In this document: positions 42,867 to 52,608 of the stretch, one piece after another | How positions within the stretch are numbered: the first letter of the stretch is position 1 | How the letters are laid out: every line of letters begins with the position of its first letter | Source of the DNA: CAKZKT01 sp034434235 | Lineage (GTDB): Bacteria; Chloroflexota; Anaerolineae; CG2-30-64-16 | Direction of reading: 5' to 3' | Assembly (NCBI GenBank): GCA_034434235.1 | Contig: DAOTZV010000096.1 | Location: 1 to 52,608, forward strand | DNA length: 52,608 bases | Notes under the pieces: model-generated | The model's database searches: none | Seen by the model: only the letters and a program-made list of their open reading frames with translations | Told to the model about the DNA's origin: nothing | Program-made: the position numbers and the translations under genes

Positions 42867-43373
42867 CTACGCACGCCGGCGCAGCAGGATCCACGCGCCG
42901 GCGGCGATCAGGGCGAGCGGCCAGGCGTAGCCCAGCAGCCGCAGGACCTGCAAGCCGGCATCGCCCGCCAGGATCAGCGCGCCGAGGCCGCCGATGATGC
43001 CGCCCGGGATCAGCGGCCACCAGTGGAAGCCATCGGCCGTCAGGGGCGAGAGGAGCGCGATCAACAGCCAGCCGGCCGCGAACGCCAGCAGGAAGATGGC
43101 GCCCTGCGCCGGCTCGGCCACGGCCGCCAGGGGTTGTGCGATCAGGTAGACGCCCAGGCCGACGCCGGCCAGGATGCCGCCCGGGATGATCAGGCCGAAG
43201 GTGCGGGTGGCCAGGCCCCAGGCCAGGAAGATGATGGCCAGCGCCGGCAGGATCCACATCTTGACGCCGCCGGCCAGTTCGAGCTGGCCCAGCAACATCA
43301 GGACGCCGAACGCGATCAGCGCGAGGCCGGCCGCCAGAGAGCGACGGGTAGTCGGATGCAGTTGGGACGACAT
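42867..43373 (-). CDS. Small polytopic membrane protein (LiaF/DUF5668-like N-terminal region)
   Basis: A 168-residue protein of six closely spaced hydrophobic helices with Gly-rich turns and basic ends (LLRRRA). The helices include SLAAGLALIAFGVLMLLGQL, MWILPALAIIFLAWGLA, GLIIPGGILAGVGLGVYLIA and WWPLIPGGIIGGLGALILAG. It resembles the membrane part of LiaF-type modulators of two-component systems, and it is the first gene of the operon that ends in a kinase and regulator. That role is inference from context. GGAGG lies upstream of the ATG at 43373. Two copies of a GGTCATGT direct repeat precede its promoter. Confidence 0.75.
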   Translation of the reverse strand: MSSQLHPTTRRSLAAGLALIAFGVLMLLGQLELAGGVKMWILPALAIIFLAWGLATRTFGLIIPGGILAGVGLGVYLIAQPLAAVAEPAQGAIFLLAFAAGWLLIALLSPLTADGFHWWPLIPGGIIGGLGALILAGDAGLQVLRLLGYAWPLALIAAGAWILLRRRA

Positions 43374-43429
43374 GGGAACACCTCCAGGTGAATCTTGTGG
43401 CTGCGCCAGCGCACAGCTTCACCGACACC

Positions 43430-43472
43430 ATACTACGCCGGGGGTCATGTGCGGAAGTGCCGGAGGTCATGT
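43430..43472 (-). promoter_or_regulatory. Putative operator and promoter of the exporter/two-component operon
   Basis: Direct repeats CCGGGGGTCATGT (43438-43450) and CCGGAGGTCATGT (43460-43472) start 22 bp apart, two helical turns. A minus-strand -10-like TAGTAT lies at 43435-43430. The expected -35 position is poor, as in activator-dependent promoters. Binding by the operon's own LuxR-type regulator is a hypothesis. Confidence 0.45.
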
Positions 43473-43544
43473 ATCGCGTCACATGCTATAACGGGTATCT
43501 TCGCAAAAAGCTAAGGGACTCGCCCGCCGATCAAGTCGGCGGGC

Positions 43545-43680
43545 TACCTCTCGCTCGCAGGGGGTCTGTGACCCCCGTCTGGCCGCCTGAGACGACATGT
43601 GCAGGCCGACGACGCCGGGTCACAGACCGGCTGGAAGCAGTTCCAAAGCTTAGCCGGATGCCTATGGGGTCGCAGCCCCC
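43545..43680. repeat. Two-hairpin dispersed element, copy 6 (subtype II, eroded end)
   Basis: Hairpin B (GGGGGTC, TGT, GACCCCC, about 43560-43576) and hairpin A (GCCGGGTC, ACA, GACCGGC, about 43614-43631) are in the orientation opposite to copy 4. The segment after hairpin A, GGCTGGAAGC to GATGCCTATGG (43630-43668), aligns with the reverse complement of copy 4 including its AAGCTTAGC stretch. The other terminal repeat is not clearly preserved. Confidence 0.75.
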
Positions 43681-43889
43681 CCCTTTGAGCGAGAATTCCA
43701 CATGTGGACCCGCCAGAGGCTGAGGCGCGTTGAGCCGGCTGCGGGTCATGGGCCGGGTGTCTCGTCGCTGATGGCCGCACGACCATAGATGGTGGCCCGG
43801 CGATGGATCGCCGGGCGGCCCCGCCGGATGCACCGCGCACCGGCAAACGCGCGCGGCACATTTGGAATTGCTGCCGAAATCGTTCACCA

Positions 43890-43918
43890 TACACAAAACG
43901 CGTCTTTTGTGTTAGAAT
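43890..43918 (+). promoter_or_regulatory. Promoter with inverted-repeat operator candidate
   Basis: -10 TAGAAT (43913-43918) is directly preceded by a perfect inverted repeat, ACACAAAA (43891-43898), CGCGTC, TTTTGTGT (43905-43912), which occupies the whole spacer. A weak -35 TACACA sits at 43890-43895 with 17-bp spacing. Confidence 0.5.
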
Positions 43919-43968
43919 GGAACCAACGCGAGCGTTCAACCTTCAACCGCCACTGAAAGGGGGAACAC

Positions 43969-44544
43969 ATGAATACCTATCGCCTCGCTCGTCTGGTTGC
44001 CATCCTCCTGTTTCTGGCAGCCGCGCTCTATTTCCTCGGCGGCTTGATCGTGGGCATTTCCGTATGGAATCGCGGCCTCGGCGCCGGCTGGGGCAGCGGC
44101 TTCGCGGGATGGCTCTCGATCCCCATCTTCATCGGGACGTTCTTTGCCGCGCTCACGCTGCTGATGTTCGGCGTCGTGCTCTATTTCCTGGCCGCCATCA
44201 ACGACCACCTGACGGCGGCACGGCTGAACAAGGCGCGCAGCCCGGTCAGGCCGACGTCTCCGCCCGCGCCCCCCGCAATGTCGCGAACCGAGCCGTCCCG
44301 GACGGCCTCCCCGTTCGCGTCGTCGTCCGCCCCGGCCGCGTATCAGCCCCCATCGCCGCCTCCGCCCCCGCCGGCTGCTCCGACGCCGGCCGTGACGTCA
44401 TCTGCGGCACCCCCTGCCGATGTCATCCCGGCCGAGCTGGCGGCCGAGTTGCCCGGCACCGTTGACGAAGATGCTTCGGCGCCGGCCGTGGACGCCTTGC
44501 CCGGCGCAGAGGAGGCCGCCCGGATTGCATCTGAGCTGAGATGA
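43969..44544 (+). CDS. Small membrane protein with Pro-rich cytoplasmic tail
   Basis: A 191-residue protein without a family I recognise. Two transmembrane helices (LVAILLFLAAALYFLGGLIV and IPIFIGTFFAALTLLMFGVV) sit within the first 80 residues. A long Pro/Ser/Ala-rich disordered segment follows (including eight consecutive-type proline runs), then a short acidic helix ending EEAARIASELR. A run GAAAGGGGG precedes the ATG at 43969. It is followed by dedA 38 bases later on the same strand, but dedA has its own promoter inside this gene's end. Function unknown. Confidence 0.7.
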   Translation: MNTYRLARLVAILLFLAAALYFLGGLIVGISVWNRGLGAGWGSGFAGWLSIPIFIGTFFAALTLLMFGVVLYFLAAINDHLTAARLNKARSPVRPTSPPAPPAMSRTEPSRTASPFASSSAPAAYQPPSPPPPPPAAPTPAVTSSAAPPADVIPAELAAELPGTVDEDASAPAVDALPGAEEAARIASELR

Positions 44545-44553
44545 TGCTATAAT
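44525..44553 (+). promoter_or_regulatory. Promoter of the dedA-family gene
   Basis: -35 TTGCAT (44525-44530), 17-bp spacer, -10 TATAAT (44548-44553). It overlaps the stop of the preceding gene and predicts a leader of about 22 bases. Confidence 0.75.
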
Positions 44554-44582
44554 CCGGCAATCCGTTCGACATTGAGGTAGAC

Positions 44583-45263
44583 ATGGGATTTGATCTGGTC
44601 AAACTGATCGAGACGGTCGGCTACGTCGGGCTGATCTTCATCATCTTCGCGGAATCCGGGCTGTTCTTCGGCTTCTTCTTTCCGGGCGATAGCCTGCTGT
44701 TGACCGCTGGACTGCTGGCGTCGCGCGGGATCCTGGACATCCGAATCCTCCTGCCGACCCTTTTTATCGCAGCCGTGCTCGGCGATAACGTGGGCTATTG
44801 GTTCGGCGCCAAGACCGGCCCGAAGATCTTCACTCGGCCCAACTCTTTGCTCTTCAGGCGCGAGAACCTGCTCAAGGCGCACGCTTTCTACGAGAAGCAC
44901 GGCGGCAAGACAATCACCCTGGCGCGTTGGTTGCCGGTCATTCGGACCTTTGCGCCCATCGTGGCGGGCGCGGCCTCCATGAACTATCGCCGCTTCGTCA
45001 TCTTCAATCTGATCGGCGCGCTGGCGTGGGCGGTGGGGATGACGATGCTGGGCTACCTGCTGGGGGTCTGGTTCGGGACGATTGAAGGGGTGGATAGGTA
45101 TTTCACGCTGCTGGTGTTGGCGTTCTTCTTCATTCCGGGCCTTCCCACTTTGATCCACGTGTGGCGCGACAACAAGGAGCGCCTGTTCGAGCTGATCCGC
45201 ACCCGCATCCTGGGGCGCAAGCCGACCGCGGTTGCTCCGGGTCACGACGGGATCCACGAATAG
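44583..45263 (+). CDS. DedA-family membrane protein
   Basis: A 226-residue DedA/SNARE-associated family membrane protein. Family members act as lipid carrier or scramblase proteins, including undecaprenyl-phosphate recycling. It shows the re-entrant helix FAESGLFFGFFFPGDSLLL (about residues 23-41), then GDNVGYWFGAKTG, then the conserved arginine loop LARWLPVIRTFAPIVAGAASM (about 117-137) with the usual R-x-x-P-x-x-R-T spacing. C-terminal helices follow. GAGGTAGAC precedes the ATG at 44583. The substrate within the family is not assignable. Confidence 0.93.
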   Translation: MGFDLVKLIETVGYVGLIFIIFAESGLFFGFFFPGDSLLLTAGLLASRGILDIRILLPTLFIAAVLGDNVGYWFGAKTGPKIFTRPNSLLFRRENLLKAHAFYEKHGGKTITLARWLPVIRTFAPIVAGAASMNYRRFVIFNLIGALAWAVGMTMLGYLLGVWFGTIEGVDRYFTLLVLAFFFIPGLPTLIHVWRDNKERLFELIRTRILGRKPTAVAPGHDGIHE

Positions 45264-45343
45264 GGGCACGAATGAACGCGGGAATGCCCCAATGAGGGTA
45301 CGAATGCACGAATGAGGTGCGTTGTACTTCGTTCGTGCATTCG
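45263..45343 (+). terminator. Stacked hairpins downstream of dedA
   Basis: GGGGCA (45263-45268) pairs with TGCCCC (45285-45290), then CGAATGCACGAA (45301-45312) pairs perfectly with TTCGTGCATTCG (45332-45343). The word ACGAATG occurs three times. They lie between convergent genes, so they probably act as a terminator region. Confidence 0.6.
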
Positions 45344-45355
45344 CGGTCCGCGCGT

Positions 45356-45715
45356 TCACAGCTCGTTGGCCATCATCTCCTCGTAATCCTGCACGCCGAA
45401 TTTCAGCAACAGCGAACGGATGTCGCCGCGCTTGAACAGCTTGATGTTGATCTCCGGATAGAGCTCCTTGAGCCGGCGGATCTTGCGGTTCTTGTGGCGC
45501 ACCTGTTTCGGTTGCATGGTCGTGAGCTCGACGTACAGATCCTGGTCCGGCAGATAGAAGTCCGGCGAAAACGCCTCGGTGACATTGCCGGCGGCGTCGT
45601 ACTCCAGCGGAAAAGTGCGCGGCTCGTATTGCCACGGGATGCCGTAGAAGTCCAGGATGCGCGCGAACTCGGCTTCGACGGGATGGGAGAAGGGCGGCGG
45701 CGCCTCGGAGTTCAT
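45356..45715 (-). CDS. Small nuclease-like protein (possible PD-(D/E)XK fold)
   Basis: A 119-residue protein with the order helix (HPVEAEFARILDFYGI), strand (WQYEPRTFPLEY), strand with Asp (FSPDFYLP), strand with Glu (LYVELTTM), basic helix (VRHKNRKIRRLKELYP) and strand (INIKLF). This is the order of PD-(D/E)XK nuclease folds. The usual ExK is ELT, so catalysis is uncertain. Its ATG overlaps the stop of the upstream kinase-like gene (ATGA), giving translational coupling in a recD2 operon. That context favours a nucleic-acid role, but function is unproven. Confidence 0.75.
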   Translation of the reverse strand: MNSEAPPPFSHPVEAEFARILDFYGIPWQYEPRTFPLEYDAAGNVTEAFSPDFYLPDQDLYVELTTMQPKQVRHKNRKIRRLKELYPEINIKLFKRGDIRSLLLKFGVQDYEEMMANEL

Positions 45716-46296
45716 GCTTGATCCTCATGGTCTGGACGGGCGATCTGGCGGGCGGCCTGACAGATCAGGGCCGCGGCGTCTTCGACGGTCAGGCGGGCCA
45801 TGTTGATGACCAGGTCGTACAGGCGGGGGTCGTCCCAACGCGCGCCGTAGTGGCGGCGCAGGAAGGCCGCGCGCGTTCGATCGGAGGCCGCGATGCGCGC
45901 CGCAGCGGCCTCGGCCGAAATGCGGCAGCGTTCCTGGACGCAGCGCATGCGCGCGTCGGCCGGCGCGATGATCCGCACGTGCAAGACGCCCGGCCAACCG
46001 GCCAGGACGATCTGGCCCCCGCGGCCGACCAGCAGCACATCGCCGCGCTCGGCTTGCTCCCGAATCACACGCTCGACGGTGGCGCGGTAGAGTTCCAATG
46101 CCGTTCGCTCGGGCTTGAGCCCCAACAGGCCGAGCTCGTCTATTTCGGCCAACGCCACCTCGGGCACGCCGGCCGCGCGGGCGGCCTGGTTGATCAGCTC
46201 GCGACCCACCAGGCGCAGCTTCAGCGCGGCGGCCACGGCCGCGGCCACATCGTCGCCCCGACTTCCCAGTTCTCGCGATAACGTGATCACCGGCAT
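45712..46296 (-). CDS. Cytidylate kinase-like family protein
   Basis: A 194-residue P-loop kinase-like protein of the cytidylate kinase-like family. It begins MPVITLSRELGSRGDDVAAA, a modified Walker A typical of this group, and has the aromatic-poor LVGRELINQAA segment. VLLVGRGGQIVL follows, then a lid-like RIAASDRTRAAFLRRHYG. Family members are distinct from housekeeping cmk and their substrate is not established. AGGAGGTGAT, which also contains the recD2 stop codon, lies six bases upstream of the ATG at 46296. It sits between recD2 and the nuclease-like gene in a tightly coupled operon. Confidence 0.85.
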   Translation of the reverse strand: MPVITLSRELGSRGDDVAAAVAAALKLRLVGRELINQAARAAGVPEVALAEIDELGLLGLKPERTALELYRATVERVIREQAERGDVLLVGRGGQIVLAGWPGVLHVRIIAPADARMRCVQERCRISAEAAAARIAASDRTRAAFLRRHYGARWDDPRLYDLVINMARLTVEDAAALICQAARQIARPDHEDQA

Positions 46297-46303
46297 AGCC
46301 ACA

Positions 46304-48583
<2,280 letters not shown>

Positions 48584-48604
48584 GCCGATCTTGCTCCTGC
48601 GCGC

Positions 48605-48633
48605 ATTTTACCGCACCCCGGCCGTCACAGCAA
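48605..48633 (-). promoter_or_regulatory. Putative recD2 promoter
   Basis: On the minus strand, -35-like TTGCTG (48633-48628), 17-bp spacer, -10 TAAAAT (48610-48605). A plus-strand TATAAT for the protease gene lies at 48651-48656, without a good -35. Confidence 0.5.
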
Positions 48634-48688
48634 GGCACCCGACATTGTGTTATAATTGACAGGAATATGCACTTCGAGGAGTGGACCT

Positions 48689-51118
48689 ATGGCCGAGTTA
48701 TTCGTGGTGTACGCCGACAAGCGTCAGCGCAACAAGCTGACACAGCAGGGCATCGCCTTTCGCGCGGTGTATGACGACTATGTGTTGGCGGACCTGTCGT
48801 CGCAACAGGTGGCCGACCTGAGAGCGCAGGGCTATGAGGTGTTGGAACAGGAGATGCCGACCCTCGTCCAGATCCGCGGCCGCACCGTGGCCATAGTCAC
48901 TGCAGAGGAAGAGAGCCGCCGGGAACTGGCGCCGCACCTGCGCGATGTGGAAGTCCTGCGGGCCGGGCCGCCGCCCGAAACCTATGGGCCCGGCCGCCAT
49001 TACTACCTGGTGAGCTTCATCGGGCCGATCAAGGACGAGTGGCTGAAGGAGATCGAGGCGCACGGCGGGACCGTCCAGGATCCGGTCCCGCCCTACGCGT
49101 ATATCGTCGGCCTGGATCAGGCGGCGTATGAATGGCTCGCCAGCGAGCCGTCGTATGTGCGCTTCGTGGGCCACTTCACCCCCGGCCTGCGCCAGGAAGC
49201 CGGCCTCAGCGAGATCCCCGGCCGCGAGCCGACCGTGGGCCGGGGCCGCATCTGCGAGCAAGCGCCGGCCGGGCCGACGGCCGAGCCGAAGGTGGAGCGG
49301 GTGGCGAACATCTATGTGGTGCGCTTTTTCGAGCCGGAAGATCTGGAACTGGCCGTCTCCCAGCTCCAGGCGCTGGGCGCGACGGTCGGCGATTACGCGC
49401 CGGGCGACACGATCGTCACCGTCAGCTTCCCGGCCGACACGCCCGATCTGAGCACCCGCGTCGAACGCATCGGCCAGATCCACGGCGTCAAGCTGGTGGA
49501 GGGCCACAAGCTGCGCCAGCTCCGCAACAGTATTGCGGTCGGCCTGATGGCCGCCGAGGAGGTGATCAGCCCATCCGGGTTAGGTCTAAGCGGCCGGGGC
49601 GAGATCGTGGGGGTGGCGGATTCCGGGTTGGATGTCGGCGATCCGGCCCGCATCCATCCCGATTTTGCCGGCCGCGTCGTCGCCATCCACAGCTGGCCCG
49701 TCTCGTCCGATTGGGCCTCGGTGGTGGTCAACGTGGGCGGCGACGACGGCCCGGCCGATGCTCGCTCCGGCCATGGCACGCATGTCGCCGGCTCGGTGTG
49801 CGGCAACGGCGCGGCCGCGTTGGCCGCGGGCGGCGAGGTCATTCGCGGCCTGGCGGCCGAGGCGCAACTGGTCTTTCAGGCCGTCGAACAGACGTTGCAG
49901 TGGACGGAGTCGTACAAGCAGGACTATTATCGGCGCTATGGCCGCTTTCCGCCCCCCTACGGCCTGGCGGGCCTGCCGGTCAACCTGATGCTGCTCTTTC
50001 AGCAGGCTTACGACGCCGGCGTGCGCATCCACAGCAACAGTTGGGGCGGCGGCGATTTCGGGGAATACGACACCTACGCCGAAGCGGTGGACCGCTTCAT
50101 GTGGGAGCACCCGGATTTCCTGATCCTGTTCGCGGCCGGCAACGACGGCATAGACGGCAACCGGGACGGCGTGGTAGAGAGCGGCAGCGTCACGCCGCCG
50201 GCCACGGCGAAGAACTGCCTCACCGTCGGCGCGGCCGAGTCGGTGCGCTCCCAGGGCGGCTATCAGGCGCCCTACGGCCGGCTGTGGCCGGCCGATTATC
50301 CGGCGTTGCCGCTGCGCGATGATCGCGTGTCGGACAACGCGGACGACATTGCCGCGTTCAGCAGTCGCGGCCCCACGCGCGACGGCCGGATCAAGCCGGA
50401 TGTCGTGGCGCCCGGCACGAACATCGTCTCGACCCGTTCGCAAGCCCTCGACTCGACGGTCAACGGCTGGGGGCCCTATGCGCCGCTCCCCACGAAGTAC
50501 ATGTTCGACGGGGGCACCAGCATGGCCACGCCGCTCGTCGCGGGCGCGGCGGCGGTGGTGCGCCAGTATCTGCGCACGGTGAAGGGCCGGCGCTCGCCGA
50601 GCGCGGCACTGATCAAGGCCACGCTGATCCATGCCGCGGCATATCGGCCGTACCGCTTTGAGGCTTCGCCGAACGGCGCGTACTTCGACATGTCGCAGGG
50701 ATGGGGCCACGTCAACCTGGCCCGCGTGCTGTTGCCGGCCGAGCCGATCCAGGTGCGCTGGTACGATAACACGCAGGGGCTGAGCACCGGGGAGAGCATG
50801 CGCTGGAGCTGCACGGTGGCCGATCCGGGCGTGCCGCTGATGATCACCCTCGCCTGGACCGATTATCCGGGGAACGCCGGCCACTATCCCAACCTGGTCA
50901 ACGACCTCGACCTGGTGGTCACCAGTCCTTCCGGCCAGGTGTTTTACGGCAACGGCGCGCCGGGGCAAGCGGGCGGCCGGCCCGATCGCGTAAACAACGT
51001 CGAGCGCGTGATCATCCCCGCGCCCGAAGTCGGCCGCTATCAGATCCGCATCCGGGCGTTCAACGTGCCGCGCGGGCCGCAACCGTTTGCGCTGGTCTAT
51101 TCGGGAGGACTGCGCTGA
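48689..51118 (+). CDS. Subtilisin-like S8 serine protease with three pro-domain-like modules
   Basis: An 809-residue protease. The catalytic residues are Asp311 (GVADSGLD), His362 (GHGTHVAG), oxyanion Asn485 (FAAGNDG) and Ser611 (GGTSMATPLVAG). The C-terminal domain of about 150 residues, with TLAWTDYPGN and YQIRIRAFNVPRGPQPFALV, matches the Kp43-like S8 architecture. The first 290 residues hold three segments with an I9-inhibitor-like pattern, at about 1-70, 102-165 and 203-272. No signal peptide is visible at the ATG at 48689 (ribosome-binding site GAGGAG), so export is unclear. An upstream in-frame extension covers the promoter and is rejected. Confidence 0.92.
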   Translation: MAELFVVYADKRQRNKLTQQGIAFRAVYDDYVLADLSSQQVADLRAQGYEVLEQEMPTLVQIRGRTVAIVTAEEESRRELAPHLRDVEVLRAGPPPETYGPGRHYYLVSFIGPIKDEWLKEIEAHGGTVQDPVPPYAYIVGLDQAAYEWLASEPSYVRFVGHFTPGLRQEAGLSEIPGREPTVGRGRICEQAPAGPTAEPKVERVANIYVVRFFEPEDLELAVSQLQALGATVGDYAPGDTIVTVSFPADTPDLSTRVERIGQIHGVKLVEGHKLRQLRNSIAVGLMAAEEVISPSGLGLSGRGEIVGVADSGLDVGDPARIHPDFAGRVVAIHSWPVSSDWASVVVNVGGDDGPADARSGHGTHVAGSVCGNGAAALAAGGEVIRGLAAEAQLVFQAVEQTLQWTESYKQDYYRRYGRFPPPYGLAGLPVNLMLLFQQAYDAGVRIHSNSWGGGDFGEYDTYAEAVDRFMWEHPDFLILFAAGNDGIDGNRDGVVESGSVTPPATAKNCLTVGAAESVRSQGGYQAPYGRLWPADYPALPLRDDRVSDNADDIAAFSSRGPTRDGRIKPDVVAPGTNIVSTRSQALDSTVNGWGPYAPLPTKYMFDGGTSMATPLVAGAAAVVRQYLRTVKGRRSPSAALIKATLIHAAAYRPYRFEASPNGAYFDMSQGWGHVNLARVLLPAEPIQVRWYDNTQGLSTGESMRWSCTVADPGVPLMITLAWTDYPGNAGHYPNLVNDLDLVVTSPSGQVFYGNGAPGQAGGRPDRVNNVERVIIPAPEVGRYQIRIRAFNVPRGPQPFALVYSGGLR

Positions 51119-51132
51119 AAAAGCGTCGCTTC

Positions 51133-51166
51133 GCGTGCCTGGCACCTGGGAGGGTACCAGGCACGC
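51133..51166. repeat. Palindromic repeat family B, copy 4
   Basis: GCGTGCCTGGCACC (51133-51146) and GGTACCAGGCACGC (51153-51166) form a stem with one mismatch between the convergent protease and thioesterase genes. It may serve as a bidirectional terminator. Confidence 0.8.
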
Positions 51167-51249
51167 GGGCGGTTTCATCCATCGCGGCGACGCGACGTGT
51201 GGTCGGGTTTCTGCGCTGTAGCCCGCGGCGGCGCATGCCGCGGGCCAGA

Positions 51250-51672
51250 TCATGCGCGCGCCGGGGCGGCCTGAGCCTTGGCCTTCACCCTGGCCTCAAA
51301 GCGGGCCAGATCTATGAGCGCGCGCTCGTGGACCCCCTCGCCGATCAGATCGGTTCCGTCGTGCGCGCTCACCTCGAAGGTGAGGCGGCGGCCCTCGATC
51401 GCGACGAGCCGGGCGCGCGCGGTGACAGTAGCGCCCACGGGCGTGGCGGCCAGATGGCGCACGTTGACCATCGTGCCGACCGATTGTTGGCCGGGCGCCA
51501 GGTAGGGCTTAAGCGCGTTGACCGCCGCGCGCTCCATCAGCCGCACCATTTCGGGCGTGGCGAACACCGACACGGTGCCGCTGCCCAGATGGCGGGCGGT
51601 CAGCTCGGCCGTGACCTCGACCGTGGCTTCGCCGCTCAGGCCGATCGGAAAGGGAGAGGTTGCATCTGCCAT
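51250..51672 (-). CDS. FlK-like hotdog-fold thioesterase
   Basis: A 140-residue hotdog protein resembling fluoroacetyl-CoA thioesterase FlK and its many relatives. The FlK-type triad pattern is visible: Thr in GSGTVSVFATPEM, Glu in RLMERAA, and His in VRHLAATPVG. It also has the GEGVHERALIDLARF ending typical of the family. The start at 51672 is chosen over a longer frame that runs through palindromic repeats; only a weak GGAAG precedes it. Most relatives hydrolyse or bind acyl-CoAs other than fluoroacetyl-CoA, so the substrate is open. It lies downstream of ftsH on the same strand, separated by a repeat pair. Confidence 0.85.
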   Translation of the reverse strand: MADATSPFPIGLSGEATVEVTAELTARHLGSGTVSVFATPEMVRLMERAAVNALKPYLAPGQQSVGTMVNVRHLAATPVGATVTARARLVAIEGRRLTFEVSAHDGTDLIGEGVHERALIDLARFEARVKAKAQAAPARA

Positions 51673-51686
51673 ATTCGTCTTCCCAG

Positions 51687-51752
51687 GTAGGGCCGAATTG
51701 ATTCGGCCCCGATGCTGATGCCAGAAGTAGGGCCGAATGAATTCGGCCCTAC
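51687..51752. repeat. Palindromic repeat family C, second paired locus
   Basis: The first palindrome, at 51687-51710 (GTAGGGCCGAAT, TG, ATTCGGCCCC), is slightly eroded. The second, at 51727-51752, has half-site GTAGGGCCGAAT around a GA centre and is otherwise perfect. It is the same paired layout as at 6577-6627. Confidence 0.85.
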
Positions 51753-51765
51753 GCGTCAAGGTGGT

Positions 51766-52608
51766 TCATGCCGGCGCGGGCAAGGGACTTGGCGCCGACG
51801 CCGGTCGGTCGGTCTCGGTCGAGGCGCCCGCCTTGCGCGAGGGCGCCGACGGCCCCGGCCTGGGGGTCGGCTCGGACGAGCGCGGAGGCACGCCGGGCAC
51901 GCCGACGAAGAACGCCTCGAACTCCTCCGCATCCAGCGTCTCCGCTTCGATCAGGCGCTTCGTGATGGCATGATGCAGGTCGCTGTACTTGATCAGGATC
52001 TCTTTGGCCCGCTCGTAAGCCTCGGAGACGATCCGGTTCACCTCTTTATCTATCTCGCGCGCCACCTGTTCGCTGAAATTGCGCTGCTCGCCGATCTCCC
52101 GACCCAGGAAGATCAGCTCGTGGCGCTGGCCGAAGACCATCGGCCCTAGCTTGGGACTCATGCCGTATTGCGTCACCATCGCCCGCGCCAGCTTGGTCAC
52201 CTTGTCCAGGTCATCCACCGCGCCGTTGGTCACATCGCCGAAGACGATCTCCTCGGCCACGCGGCCGCCCAGGATGGCGCTCAGGTCGTGCTCGAATTTG
52301 GTCTTGCTGACCAGCGTCCGATCCTTCTCGGGCAGCGACATCGTATAGCCCAGCGCCATGCCGCGGCTGATGATGCTGATCTTGTGCACCGGATCGCACT
52401 TGGGCAACATGCGCCGCACCAGGGCGTGGCCGGCCTCGTGATAGGCGATGATGCGCTTCTCTTGCTCCGAGATGACGCGGCTGCGGCGTTCGGGGCCGGC
52501 GATGACCCGCTCGATGGCCTCCTGAAACTCGGCCATGCCGATCTGCCGCTTGTTGCGCCGCGCCGCCAGAATCGCCGCCTCGTTCACCAGATTCTCGATG
52601 TCGGCCCC
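51766..52608 (-). CDS. ftsH: ATP-dependent zinc metalloprotease FtsH, C-terminal part
   Basis: The gene runs off the right end of the window; about 280 C-terminal residues are visible. They begin inside the AAA+ helical region (GADIENLVNEAAILAARRN) and include the zinc motif HEAGH in IAYHEAGHALVRRMLP. The third-ligand helix segment is GAVDDLDKVTKLARAMVTQY, and the peptidase domain follows. A Pro/Ser/Ala-rich disordered tail of about 45 residues ends the protein. FtsH extracts and degrades membrane and short-lived cytosolic proteins. The N-terminal membrane helices and Walker motifs lie outside the window. Confidence 0.96.
   Translation of the reverse strand, partial: GADIENLVNEAAILAARRNKRQIGMAEFQEAIERVIAGPERRSRVISEQEKRIIAYHEAGHALVRRMLPKCDPVHKISIISRGMALGYTMSLPEKDRTLVSKTKFEHDLSAILGGRVAEEIVFGDVTNGAVDDLDKVTKLARAMVTQYGMSPKLGPMVFGQRHELIFLGREIGEQRNFSEQVAREIDKEVNRIVSEAYERAKEILIKYSDLHHAITKRLIEAETLDAEEFEAFFVGVPGVPPRSSEPTPRPGPSAPSRKAGASTETDRPASAPSPLPAPA

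Larger units (their letters stand above)
43374..43968. other. 595-bp divergent intergenic region
   Basis: No gene is credible here. It contains, in order, the GGTCATGT repeats, a hairpin CCCGCCGA/TCGGCGGG (43523-43543), the sixth copy of the two-hairpin element (about 43545-43680), and a hairpin GCCCGGCG/CGCCGGGC (43795-43816). The inverted repeat and -10 of the downstream membrane-protein gene (43891-43918) come last. Bases 43681-43790 show nothing recognisable. Confidence 0.7.

Overview
The window is about 52.6 kb of GC-rich bacterial chromosome that is densely packed with intact genes. It contains no tRNA, rRNA, CRISPR array, phage gene or transposase that I can see. The gene content suggests an uncultured Chloroflexota (Anaerolineae/Caldilineae-like) bacterium, an inference from gene style rather than from a marker gene. 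The signs are lipoproteins and membrane proteins with Thr-Pro-rich linkers, a small DUF4332 protein, a YitJ-type homocysteine methyltransferase/MTHFR fusion, paired HtrA lipoproteases and a multiheme cytochrome.

Layout. 0.1-4.0 kb: a MoxR ATPase, VWA protein and beta-CASP RNase operon. 4.1-14.1 kb: an SH3 lipoprotein, argS, polA and a small gene on the minus strand, divergent from dnaE, which carries a repeat-expanded C-terminal linker. 14.1-18.9 kb: a YqeC-MocA fusion, then an ABC exporter (FtsX-like permease plus ATPase). 18.9-22.3 kb: a metH/metF fusion gene divergent from a TPR membrane protein, driven by an almost perfectly symmetric divergent promoter. 22.5-28.5 kb: DUF4332, dnaK, a YugP-like peptidase and two HtrA lipoproteases. 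28.5-34.2 kb: PfkB kinase plus a P-type ATPase-like protein whose catalytic motifs are nearly all degenerate, divergent from a CooC-like ATPase and a CarH-like B12 photoreceptor/regulator. 34.5-38.3 kb: a multiheme cytochrome c and metG. 38.6-43.4 kb: a minus-strand operon of membrane protein, ABC-2 ATPase, ABC-2 permease, histidine kinase and response regulator. 44-52.6 kb: a small membrane protein, DedA, a coupled recD2 / cytidylate kinase-like / small nuclease-like operon, a S8 protease with three N-terminal pro-domain-like modules, a FlK-like thioesterase and the 3' part of ftsH.

The gaps between genes are occupied by at least three families of palindromic repeats. The most elaborate is a MITE/REPIN-like element of about 125-205 bp, with two G+C-rich hairpins sharing the core GGTC-GCA-GACC and subtype-specific terminal inverted repeats. 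Six full or partial copies are present.

The strongest candidates for undescribed biology are (1) the intact but apparently catalytically dead P-type ATPase at 29508-32318 and its divergent CooC/CarH neighbours, and (2) the two-hairpin mobile repeat family.
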